Source: Hondaea fermentalgiana (Eukaryota > Sar > Bigyra > Thraustochytrida > Thraustochytriidae). From it: a stretch of DNA of 36,076 bases. Under the pieces are notes generated by a model, which was given only the letters and a program-made list of their open reading frames with translations, searched no databases and was not told where the DNA came from. The DNA is taken from assembly GCA_014084085.1 (NCBI GenBank), contig NPFB01000011.1:362105-398180 (forward strand), read 5' to 3'. Position numbers and translations under genes: made by a program. The first letter of the stretch is position 1. Each line of letters starts with the position of its first letter. Positions 1-8,158 of this stretch are shown piece after piece.

Positions 1-160
1 GCGGGGAGCGGCGAGCGAACGAGCGGCTGCAAGTAGGCCAAGGCAAAGCCGCGCGCTCGAGGTACTTTGCGCGAGGAGGCGGGAAGCGCAAGAGCACAAC
101 GACGACGGCAGCAGCGAGCTCTCGCATCGAACGGAGAAAGGGCAACGCGCGCCTCGAAAG
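1..160 (+). other. 5' flank/UTR of the nucleoporin gene, window edge
   Basis: This GC-rich stretch lies directly upstream of the nucleoporin ATG. It holds no ORF of note and no TATA element that I can see. It probably contains the 5' UTR and part of the promoter, but the window cuts it off. Confidence 0.4.
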
Positions 161-3100
161 ATGGACTGGATCAAACGTTTCGTCCTGGGCGAAAACGAGG
201 AGGATGAAGCCCAGAACAACAAGGCCTCGGGCCAGCCGCCGAAATCCAAAAAGAGCTCCCGCGAGGAATCGACCAGTAAGGCGCCCATCCCTGTCGAAGA
301 TCTCACTGTAGCTCCCTCGGCTCGCGCTGGTGCGTCGCACGAGAATTTCTCCAACGGCGGTTGGAATGCCCCGACGGCTGGACGCGGGGGCGCAGGGATC
401 TTCGGCGGCGTTGAAATTGCCCAAATGTCGCGCGCCCAGCTCCAAAGCAATCTCCGAAGCCTCAGCTTGAGTGCGGACGGATCGACAGAGAATCTTCGTC
501 GGAAGCTCACCAAGGTCAGCGAACAGTTGCGTCTCATGGACCGCGAAGAGGAGGATGGTATTGAGGCAGACGATGAGGCCTCGTCAGCGATTACTTCCGA
601 GCCTGGTCATCTCCGAACCAAGCAAGAGAAATTGCAACAGCTTCTTCGCATGGTTCAAGAACATCCAGACCTTGGCAAATCAATCGTGAGAAAGCGCTTG
701 CAAATCGAGTCCGAAGAAAGCAGCGAGGGTTCTGAAGAAGAGAGCAGCGAAGAATCTGACGATGACGACGAGGAGGAAGAGGACGAGGACGAGGACGAGG
801 ATAGCTCTGAAGACGACGACGAAGATGATGATGAAGAAGAAGATGATGATGATGAAGGAGAAGAAGAAGAAGAAGAAGAAGAAGCATCTCCTGCGGTGCG
901 CAAGAAGCGGAACGCTGCGGTCGATAGCCGACGTGCCTCGTCTCGTCCTCTGGGCAACGGGACTTCGACCCGCCTCAACCGCGCACGCGCAGCGTCATCG
1001 CCCAAGGATCTGCGCGCGAGCTCGCTCGCCGTAAGTCATACACCAGCAGAACGGCGTAGTGCGACCCCCGACCCATCGTCTAGTAGGAAGAGACCTCTTG
1101 CGGAGAATGGCACGTGGTCCGAGGGATCGCCAAACAAACGTGCAAACCTGCAAAGTTTTGCAAGCCCGCGCGTCGTTGACAGGTCAGCGCACCTCACACC
1201 GTACACTGCGCGTGCAACCCCGCTTCGCTCCCGGCATGGGACCTCATCGCTGTCTGTGGCATGGTCGGCAAACTCGGCAGCTCGCTCATCCGTGCGGCGC
1301 CCTTCTCAGCTCCTAAGTGCCTCAAAGCGGTCGCGTATGACCGAGAACGTAGATGACGCCACAGGAGCATCAGCGGCCAAACGGCAGAAACAGCAGGCAG
1401 CCGTGGCGCAGCGCATCATGCAGACCTTGGGGAAGATGTCGACTCCCCTTGAGGATCTTCGTGCGCGCCGACCGCCAACCTGGGCGACACCCTCGATCGC
1501 AACGGCGTCGCGCAACGCAAATGTCTTCCGCTTGAGCCAGGCCACGCCCTCCTTCGAGGCCGATGTGCCAACAAGAAGCCTTGAGCTCGCGCCAAAGGTA
1601 TCACGCGGCGCTTCAGAGGCTGCACAGCCTATTGGGCGTTCGCGTGTCACCTTCGAGTCCCCTGCGCCGCGCCAGGCATCATCTCACGAGCCCTCGAGCC
1701 GCGTCAATGGTCGCATCGGTACCCCTTGGCCGGGCCAAGTGAAGCGGGATTCCCAGTCTGGCGGATTCGCTGGTACCGAGGGTTCCTCTCCATTTTCGAG
1801 CGAGGCACGCAAACTCGACTTTCGCCCTTCTACGCAGAATGAAAAATCGTTTGCTGATGAAGGTCGCAACGCACAGCAGCAGCAACAGCAAAGTTTTCTG
1901 GGAACGCGAGGCTTGGGTCAAGCGTCATCAGCAGGAGCAGCGTCAACGTCACTTTCTGCGGGCGGCACCAAGGTGAACCAGCGCTGGGTCTTTACTCCTC
2001 CTCCTGGGGTTCAGGCACCAGCCTCTCTGCTCGCCTCCATCTCGAACCCATCGCAAGGGCTCCTTGGCTCCTTTTCATTTGAAAAGAAGCCTGGGTACCC
2101 GCCCATGGTACCAGGACTCTCGAACGATGAGGAAAGAGGCGCGTCGACGGCCGCGTCACTCGCATCTGTGAACAAGAGCGATGCTCAACTCAAGTCCGCG
2201 ACGCCAGCGCCATCTCTTCCCAGTAAGAGTCCGTCAAAGACTGAGAGCTCCGCAACGAGTGGTCCCGAGGCTGAGAGCTCGTCGTCAAGCACGGCCCCAG
2301 CCAGCACAGAAGCAGCACCTTCCGCCCCAGTATCAAACGTTTTTGCCAAGTTCATGCTCAAGCCGTGGCAGTGGAAGTGTCCCGTCTGCTCGTGCAAGAA
2401 CGACAAAAAGCAACATAAAACAAAGTGTCCATCTTGCGAAGCGCCAAGGCCCGAGAACACATTTGATGCAGATGAGGAAAAGTCCGACGCTGCCCCTTCG
2501 TCGGCAACTGCCGCGGCGGCCGACCAGCCAACGTTCAACTTTCGCAATTCTTCAGACGCGGATGGCAAAAAGGAAAAGAAAGTATCCTTTCAGTTCCCGA
2601 CGCCGTCGTCTTCCAGCTCTTCAGGAGCCGCATCAACTCCGTTTTCATTCGGCAAAGCAGCAGAGCCAAAACCAGCGCAAACCCCCTTCAATTTTGGTGC
2701 AACTCCTGTCTCGGAAGAAAAGGAATCTTCTGCATCGAGCAAGAAGACGGCTTCCCCAGTCGCCTTTCCGTCCCTTCAGAACTCGTCCTCGACGAGTGCT
2801 GCGTCTCCATCGCCGTTCAATTTTGGCGCCTCTACCGGCTCAAAGGCGCCTTCTTCAAGCGAAGAGGAAGATCAATCAACAAAGAAGAAGCGTCGCGCCA
2901 GGGATGATGATGACGATACCAATGATGAGTCGACGACCGACGAAAAGGACACCTCGTCGGCAGCAGCCTCAAAAGCACCCGCGTTTTCTTTCGGCAGTTC
3001 GTCAAAACCAGATCTCGCTCCGTCTTCGACGGGATTTTCGTTTGGTCAGCCGTCCCAGAGCTCTAGCAATGCTGCATCGAGTTCAGCGTCTCCTTTTGCC

Positions 3101-4894
3101 TTTGGCGCAGCGTCGTCGGCAAATTCCGCGGAAAGCAAGCAAACATCGATTGGTGACAAGGACGAGTCAAAGTCGACAGATGCCTCAAAATCAGCGGGGG
3201 CGTTTTCCTTTGGATCGTCGTCTGAGACCAAGTCGACCTCGGCGCCCTCATTCTCCTTCGGCGCGTCGTCGTCAGCAAGCCAGCCGGGGAAGGAGGCCGA
3301 GTCGTCCAGCTTTTCTTCTTCGTCCTCGCAAAAGCCGGCATCTGGTGGGTTTACGTTTGGACAGACCAAGCCAAGCGAGACTAGTGAGACATTGTCATCC
3401 TCGGGCGCAAGCACTGGAGGATTCAGCTTTGGCCAGCCCACAAAGCCGATTGAAGATGCTGGTGTAAGTGGCAAAGATGCATCATCCGGATCGACACCTT
3501 TTAGCTTTGGCAGCGGGGGGGAGACCAAGAACGCTGATGCAAAGCCCGAAAGTGGAGGCTTCCAATTTGGTGCTTCCTCTGCCAAACCCGCAGAGACCTC
3601 GACATCGTCGTCGACTAGCGCTTTTGGTGGTAGTGCGAGTGGCGGATTCACCTTTGGAGCAAAGCCAAGCTCTGGCAGCGCAGAGTCGGGATCGAAGGCG
3701 TTGCAACCGTTTGGCGGTGCCAGCAACAGTGAAAGTGCCCCGAAAAATGAATCAAGCAGCGGCGGGTTTTCCTTTGGCGCGACTTCGAGTAAGTCAAGCA
3801 GCGGGCCTAGCAGCGGTGGCTTTACGTTTGGAGCCACTAGTGGCACCGGCAGCGACGCGGGAACGTCATCATCGTCGTCGGGGGGCTTTCAATTTGGTAG
3901 CAAGCCGCCAAGCTCTGCGTCCAGCAATCCGTTTGGGGGAAGTAGCTCAACAACAGATGTGGTTCCTTCATCGTCTTCTCCGTCGTCGTCAGGCTTCCAG
4001 TTCGGCGCAAAGTCCTCTACGAGTGGGGCATCTGGTTCCAATTCGAGCGGTTCGTCATCGTCGTTCTTTGGTGGATCCGAGGCAAAGCCAGGGTCTTCTG
4101 GGGCCTCTCAAGGAGGATTCCAGTTTGGCCAGCCCTCGTCTGCGGCTCAGCCACAGCAACAAGGTAACGCTGCATCGAGTGGCTTTAGTTTTGGGCAAAG
4201 TTCCGGCTCAAGCTCCGGCTTTGGCGGCGCAAGCACGAGTGCCTCTGGCTCAACGTCTGGAATGTTTGGCAGCAGCAACAGCAGCAGCAGCAGCAGCGGA
4301 GCAAACTCGGGAGCCGGCGCTTCTAATCCATTCGGTAGCGCGGCCGGAGGCAGCAGCAACAATGCGTCAACCAATATGTTTGGTGGCGCCTCCTCTTCGG
4401 GCAATTCTGGCGGTATGAACTTTGGCGGTTCGGCCCCGGCGGCTGGGGGCTCCAGCAACAATAGCGGAGGATTTTCCTTTGGTGCTGGACCAAGCAACTC
4501 CAACACAAGCGGAATGAACTCTGGAAACACCTTTGGTGCAGCATCGCCGTCCCCCTTTGGTGGCGCTGCTGGCGGCGCCGCTGGCGGGTCTGGTGCTTTT
4601 GGCGCGGGAGGAAACGGTATGAATGGCGGATTTGGGGCGCAGGCGCCTTCGTTCGGCGGGAGCAACTCTGGCGGCACGTCCGGGGCTCCTCCATTCGGTG
4701 GCGCACCTGCGTTTGGTGGAAGCGGCGGGAACGGTGGCGCAGCAAACAACTCGAACTTTCAATTTGGAGGGGCTGCTCCCGCGGGTGCGGGCTTTGGCGC
4801 GGGTGGTGGCGCTCCGGGAGGCCCTGCTGGCGGAGGTGGCTTCAGCACCGGAAGGAAGATTGTTGCCGCGACGCGTCGACGGAGGAAGAGGTAA
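161..4894 (+). CDS. Nup153/Nup1-like FG nucleoporin with RanBP2-type zinc finger
   Basis: Single-exon protein of 1577 aa. It is probably a nuclear-basket component of the nuclear pore. Layout: a short amphipathic N-terminus (MDWIKRFVLG), as expected for membrane-binding helices of basket nucleoporins; a SAP-like helix-turn-helix at about residues 88-120; a very acidic D/E tract at about 183-242; a Ser-rich disordered region; and one zinc finger with W738, C740, C743, N747, C756 and C759. From about residue 795 to the end there are dozens of FxFG repeats (FSFG, FQFG, FTFG, FNFG), which bind karyopherins. The last 14 residues (GRKI followed by a run of Arg/Lys) resemble the conserved GRKI...RRRK end of animal Nup153. 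The finger spacing is C-x2-C-x12-C-x2-C, two residues longer than the usual x10. The ATG at 161 is the first one in frame. Nup153 identity is inferred from architecture and the C-terminal motif. A generic FG nucleoporin is the alternative. Confidence 0.82.
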   Translation: MDWIKRFVLGENEEDEAQNNKASGQPPKSKKSSREESTSKAPIPVEDLTVAPSARAGASHENFSNGGWNAPTAGRGGAGIFGGVEIAQMSRAQLQSNLRSLSLSADGSTENLRRKLTKVSEQLRLMDREEEDGIEADDEASSAITSEPGHLRTKQEKLQQLLRMVQEHPDLGKSIVRKRLQIESEESSEGSEEESSEESDDDDEEEEDEDEDEDSSEDDDEDDDEEEDDDDEGEEEEEEEEASPAVRKKRNAAVDSRRASSRPLGNGTSTRLNRARAASSPKDLRASSLAVSHTPAERRSATPDPSSSRKRPLAENGTWSEGSPNKRANLQSFASPRVVDRSAHLTPYTARATPLRSRHGTSSLSVAWSANSAARSSVRRPSQLLSASKRSRMTENVDDATGASAAKRQKQQAAVAQRIMQTLGKMSTPLEDLRARRPPTWATPSIATASRNANVFRLSQATPSFEADVPTRSLELAPKVSRGASEAAQPIGRSRVTFESPAPRQASSHEPSSRVNGRIGTPWPGQVKRDSQSGGFAGTEGSSPFSSEARKLDFRPSTQNEKSFADEGRNAQQQQQQSFLGTRGLGQASSAGAASTSLSAGGTKVNQRWVFTPPPGVQAPASLLASISNPSQGLLGSFSFEKKPGYPPMVPGLSNDEERGASTAASLASVNKSDAQLKSATPAPSLPSKSPSKTESSATSGPEAESSSSSTAPASTEAAPSAPVSNVFAKFMLKPWQWKCPVCSCKNDKKQHKTKCPSCEAPRPENTFDADEEKSDAAPSSATAAAADQPTFNFRNSSDADGKKEKKVSFQFPTPSSSSSSGAASTPFSFGKAAEPKPAQTPFNFGATPVSEEKESSASSKKTASPVAFPSLQNSSSTSAASPSPFNFGASTGSKAPSSSEEEDQSTKKKRRARDDDDDTNDESTTDEKDTSSAAASKAPAFSFGSSSKPDLAPSSTGFSFGQPSQSSSNAASSSASPFAFGAASSANSAESKQTSIGDKDESKSTDASKSAGAFSFGSSSETKSTSAPSFSFGASSSASQPGKEAESSSFSSSSSQKPASGGFTFGQTKPSETSETLSSSGASTGGFSFGQPTKPIEDAGVSGKDASSGSTPFSFGSGGETKNADAKPESGGFQFGASSAKPAETSTSSSTSAFGGSASGGFTFGAKPSSGSAESGSKALQPFGGASNSESAPKNESSSGGFSFGATSSKSSSGPSSGGFTFGATSGTGSDAGTSSSSSGGFQFGSKPPSSASSNPFGGSSSTTDVVPSSSSPSSSGFQFGAKSSTSGASGSNSSGSSSSFFGGSEAKPGSSGASQGGFQFGQPSSAAQPQQQGNAASSGFSFGQSSGSSSGFGGASTSASGSTSGMFGSSNSSSSSSGANSGAGASNPFGSAAGGSSNNASTNMFGGASSSGNSGGMNFGGSAPAAGGSSNNSGGFSFGAGPSNSNTSGMNSGNTFGAASPSPFGGAAGGAAGGSGAFGAGGNGMNGGFGAQAPSFGGSNSGGTSGAPPFGGAPAFGGSGGNGGAANNSNFQFGGAAPAGAGFGAGGGAPGGPAGGGGFSTGRKIVAATRRRRKR

Positions 4895-5129
4895 AGGTTT
4901 TTCTCATTTTACCGAAAAGTGCGGAGGGCAGAGTGCACCATCCCTTCTAGCCGGTGGTCTTGCGTGTGGGTACTCTGTACGGGGAGTTACTACTGTTTTA
5001 TGATTGGCTCGCCACCTTCACTCTTGAAAGATACCCCATCCCATTGGATCGAGACGTTGAAATGGCCTTTGCCTTTGCAACTGGTGATGCTGCTTTCTGA
5101 TGAAAAGTCTTTAGCTTTTGAGGTCGAAC

Positions 5130-5168
<39 letters not shown>

Positions 5169-5539
5169 AAGTTTCGATTACATTTGCTCACACTCTTGTC
5201 AAGTATGACTCGGTCACTGTCGCTATCGTGCAGTCCGACGCAGCACAGTGCAGCTCACAGTCACTCTAGTCCATTGATTGATGCGTGGAAGCAAGGAGAG
5301 TTCGGCGGCTGCGGTGAGGTTTGCTCGCCAGCTCAGTGGTTTAAGGCTCGCTCACTGGCTGGCTGGCTGGCTAGCGAGGGTCTCTTCCATTCGTATGACA
5401 CGTTGCGAGCAGCCACTAGAGGTCAAATTCCGCATCCCCGAGATCCGCCTCGCCAGCAGCCCCCCCTTTTTCTCTTCCGATTTATGAAGAAAAAAACGAT
5501 AAAGGCCATTACCACAATGGCTCGCATTTACCTTTACAG
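4895..5539. other. Convergent intergenic region between nucleoporin and poly-Q gene
   Basis: This should hold the 3' UTRs and polyadenylation sites of two tail-to-tail genes. The only structure I see is a purine-rich AAAG/AAAC microsatellite at 5129-5171 and a short GGCT run near 5357-5372. Small ORFs here have no protein-like character. Confidence 0.5.
5129..5171. repeat. AAAG/AAAC-type microsatellite
   Basis: Imperfect tandem tetranucleotides (AAAG with interspersed AAAC) in the convergent intergenic region downstream of the nucleoporin gene. Confidence 0.85.
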
Positions 5540-6407
5540 TCAGTCCTCATTGCAAGCAAAAAAGTGACCGAGCGATTCCGCCATACGAAATCGATTTTGC
5601 TCCTCGGCAAGAGCTGAGCTTGGTTGAGAAAAGTAGGCGACTGCCATGGCTTCATCCTGATTCTGCTGACGCGAATGGCGGTTCACAGAAGTCCTCGCAT
5701 CGGACGCCCGGGCGGGCAGGGCCGACGACGATCCCGTGGCATCAGCGCCAGCGGCAAGATCTTGACCTCCGCGGGCTGCTGTTTGGGCCCTAATTCGCTG
5801 CGAGGCCTCCTGGTCAGCAGCGCGTTCCTCTGCTTCTTGACGCCGGACCTGCTGCACAATTTCATGCTTGCGTTGGTGCATACGATAGAGCTCTCTCTCG
5901 AGACGGCGCAGCTTCTCCTCGAGAATGTTTTCCTGGGCCGCTCGCTCTTGAATTTTCTCTTGAAGGCCTGTGATGGTATTATTTAATTGCGTGCGCTCGT
6001 TTGCATGCGCCTCACTCTTGGCCTGTAGCCGGCGCTCGAGGGCAAGTTTGTGACTAGCTTCCGTTTCGAGTCGTTTTTCCAGGTCGTCGTTGATGTATTC
6101 CAGCGCAGAGAGACGGCGCTTCGATTCTTCGTGGGAGCGCGCAAGCTCGTCGAGCCGCATTTCTAGGCGACGCACATAGTCATCGCGCTTGTCAAGCGTT
6201 CCGCTGGCTTCCTCGAGTCGCTCGAAGAAAGGACGTTCTGCCGCTTCGCCATCTCCATGACGAGTACTTCTACGCCTTCTACGTCTCCGGTTCGCAGCTG
6301 CATCACTCTCTGCATCTTGTCTCGATGCTGAAGCCTCATGTTGACCATACTCGTTTGCCTGGTTCCCAGCAGCGCCCTCGTGATACATGTGTTCCTGCTG
6401 TTGCTGC

Positions 6408-6462
<55 letters not shown>

Positions 6463-6552
6463 AGAATAGCTGCTGCTGTTGCTGTTGCTGAAGCTGTTCT
6501 TGGGTGTACTGCTCTTGCTGATAGTGTTGCTGATGATTTTGTTGTCTTCCCA

Positions 6553-6593
<41 letters not shown>

Positions 6594-6835
6594 ATTTGTT
6601 GCTGATTATAATATTGGTTACGCTCTTGTTGGTATTGTGGGTGCTGCTGTTGATATTGCTGATCTGCCTCGTAGCCCTGAGCCGCGTGACGCCGATGATC
6701 CCGACCATCTTGCTGCTGGCGTTGGTGTTGCTGCTGCTCCTGGTGGTGGTGATAGGCATTGTTTTGGTGGTGCATGGTTTCTTGCATTTGCCGAGCTTGC
6801 CCGAGGACACCGCCTCGGTATGTAGGCTCAGCCAT
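5540..6835 (-). CDS. Poly-glutamine coiled-coil protein, function unknown
   Basis: Single-exon protein of 431 aa, starting at an ATG (M-A-E-P-T) on the minus strand. Residues 20-150 are dominated by Gln and His, with two pure or nearly pure Q runs at about 82-94 and 126-147, encoded mostly by CAG. A run of seven Arg at 184-189 follows and could be a nuclear-localisation signal. From about 203 to 348 there is a long charged heptad-like helix (LEMRLDELARSHEESKRRLS is typical), predicted to form a coiled coil. The C-terminal 80 residues are disordered and Ala/Ser/Arg-rich. I do not recognise a family. The Q-rich plus coiled-coil layout is common in transcriptional, RNA-granule or cytoskeletal scaffold proteins, but this is only analogy. 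It converges with the nucleoporin gene and diverges from RuvX. Confidence 0.78.
6391..6462 (-). repeat. CAG/CAA repeat tract encoding poly-Q (run 2)
   Basis: Near-continuous CTG/TTG triplets on the plus strand, read as CAG/CAA on the coding strand, encode the longer Q run of the coiled-coil protein. A second block at about 6550-6606 encodes the other run. Mixed CAG/CAA usage interrupts the tract. These are candidate length-variable loci. Confidence 0.85.
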
Positions 6836-7430
6836 GAGCGAGGAGCTTGAAAAACGCCACCAGGAATTCTACGCGCGAGGCGGAGAGCGAGCGACGCTTT
6901 TCGTTGATATTTTTCTGCAAAGCTGGCTCGCCAGATGCACTCCTCCCTCCTCCCCCTCTTCCCTCCTTTCCGAGTGGGGAAAGGATCTTCGATCGAGGCG
7001 AGGCGTGTCACGTCTGCCGACGCTGGAGCGGGACGTCCCGGACAGTGGTGCCTGTGACGGTGCGCGCCGGCCACGCTGCCCTGCCGAGCCTTTGCTTGCT
7101 GCAGTTCTCGTTCACGTTATGCAAAAAAGAAATGAATGAACGAATGGAAAGAATGAATGAAATGAAAGGGGGAAAACTAAAGTCACCATTCACATTGTTG
7201 ATTGTGCGAGACAAGTAAAAAGAGGCGCCTGCCACTGCACAACTCAAAGAAGCCTCGAAAAAAGCAAGAGACCAATCGACGGTGAACCGCGAAGAAGGAT
7301 TATAGGTGAGATCGGCAATTCACCATCACGAGTGGCGAGGAGCCAAACGTCGCCCCCGCCGTGGCGAATCTGCAGCAGGGACACACCACAACACAGAGTC
7401 GAAGAGGCAGCGCGCAGACGCAAGCTACAC
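6836..7430. promoter_or_regulatory. Divergent intergenic (putative bidirectional promoter) region
   Basis: This 595-bp gap separates the start codons of the poly-Q gene (-) and RuvX (+), so both promoters should lie here. I see a (GAAT)n-like stretch near 7130-7165 and C/T-rich stretches around 6945-6970. There is no clear TATA box. ORFs crossing it start at non-ATG codons and look like noise. Confidence 0.45.
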
Positions 7431-8158
7431 ATGTGGGTCCGGCCGGCGGCCTTGCGAAACTGGGTTTTGCGCAACGACGTCCTGCGCACAAGAGTAAGTT
7501 TTTCATTGTTTTTTGGCGTGACTGGGTTCTTCTCCTCGTCCGTCTTGCTCTTGCTCTTCCTGTTGTAAATTGGCATGAAAACGCGAGCAGTAAAATAGAC
7601 GAAAAAGAAGAAGAGAACGAGAGACTGACCGAGGCCAGACAACTTTTTGTTTGTGGTTTTGACTACTACGTTGTTGCCATTCCTGCCACTCAGCTTCTGG
7701 CGATAGATCATGGCAAGAGAACGTGCGGACTCGCTCTCTCCGCGCCAGATTGGTCAAGTTGTCACAGTTTTCGGAACATTGACTTGAAAGAGCTCACTCA
7801 AGACCAAGTTCGAGCAGAATTCGCTAAAATTATAGATGACTACAGCGTGGGCGCGCTAGTCGTCGGACTTCCTCTCCTTCCTCACGATGGTAGTCCAGGC
7901 ACCCAAGCGGTAAAGGTGCTTCAGTTCATTAAGTCACTCGAAATGCCTGACTTTCCTAAAGTCCTTGTTGACGAAAGGTATACTACTGCTCTTGCAGAAC
8001 ATGACGACTATCTGCTTAACGAGAAATCTGTCGTACGCTTTCGGCAAAGAGTAGGGCAGCGTCCCGTCCTTGACAAGGAATCAGCCCGTGTGATCCTCAG
8101 TTTCTTTATTCGAGAACATGGCCCACTAACGCGTAAGGAGCTTCGCGATCGCCTCTAA
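7431..8158 (+). CDS. RuvX/YqgF-family Holliday-junction resolvase-like nuclease, two exons, probably mitochondrial
   Basis: Two-exon model: exon 1 at 7431-7493 (21 codons) and exon 2 at 7694-8158, joined in phase 0 to give 175 aa. Exon 2 encodes a complete YqgF/RuvX domain of the RNase H fold. Its start is LLAIDHGKRTCGLALS, with metal-ligand candidate D26 and the R/G/A pattern of the family. VVGLPLLPHDGS (about 77-88), VDERYTT (about 113-119, E115) and a third acidic position at D148 (VLDKESARVIL) follow. Bacterial relatives act in Holliday-junction processing or rRNA maturation. Exon 1 (MWVRPAALRNWVLRN...) is Arg-rich, nearly free of acids and amphipathic, as in mitochondrial presequences. 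ATG 7431 is preferred because upstream in-frame starts are only GTG. Without splicing, the domain would be preceded by unrelated low-quality sequence. The last 33 bp overlap the 3' end of TEX10 on the opposite strand. Confidence 0.9.
7494..7693 (+). other. Predicted 200-nt GT-AG intron in RuvX/YqgF gene
   Basis: The donor is AGA|GTAAGT at 7494. The acceptor is a pyrimidine-rich stretch ending CACTCAG at 7693. A branch-point-like TTGAC(T) lies with its A at 7662, 31 nt from the 3' end. Both boundaries fall on codon boundaries (phase 0), joining the presequence directly to the first beta strand of the YqgF domain. The frame of exon 1 stops within the intron at 7568. Confidence 0.85.

Noticed and set aside
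2181..3467. 428-codon plus-strand ORF in another frame of the nucleoporin gene
   Set aside because: Shadow of the Ser/FG-repeat codons; Arg/Gln/Pro-rich with no domain character.
3046..3846. 266-codon antisense ORF under the nucleoporin FG region
   Set aside because: Produced by the regular codon pattern of FG/Ser repeats; Pro/Leu-rich periodic sequence, no family features.
6325..6825. Poly-Ala/poly-Leu ORFs on the plus strand opposite the CAG tracts
   Set aside because: Translations of the antisense of CAG repeats only.
6163..7074. 303-codon minus-strand ORF overlapping the poly-Q gene
   Set aside because: Out-of-frame reading of CAG repeats gives poly-Ser/Asn; the 431-aa frame has a proper ATG and coiled coil.
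7332..7568. Longer RuvX first exon starting at 7332
   Set aside because: 7332 is GTG, not ATG; the first ATG is 7431 and already gives a sensible presequence.
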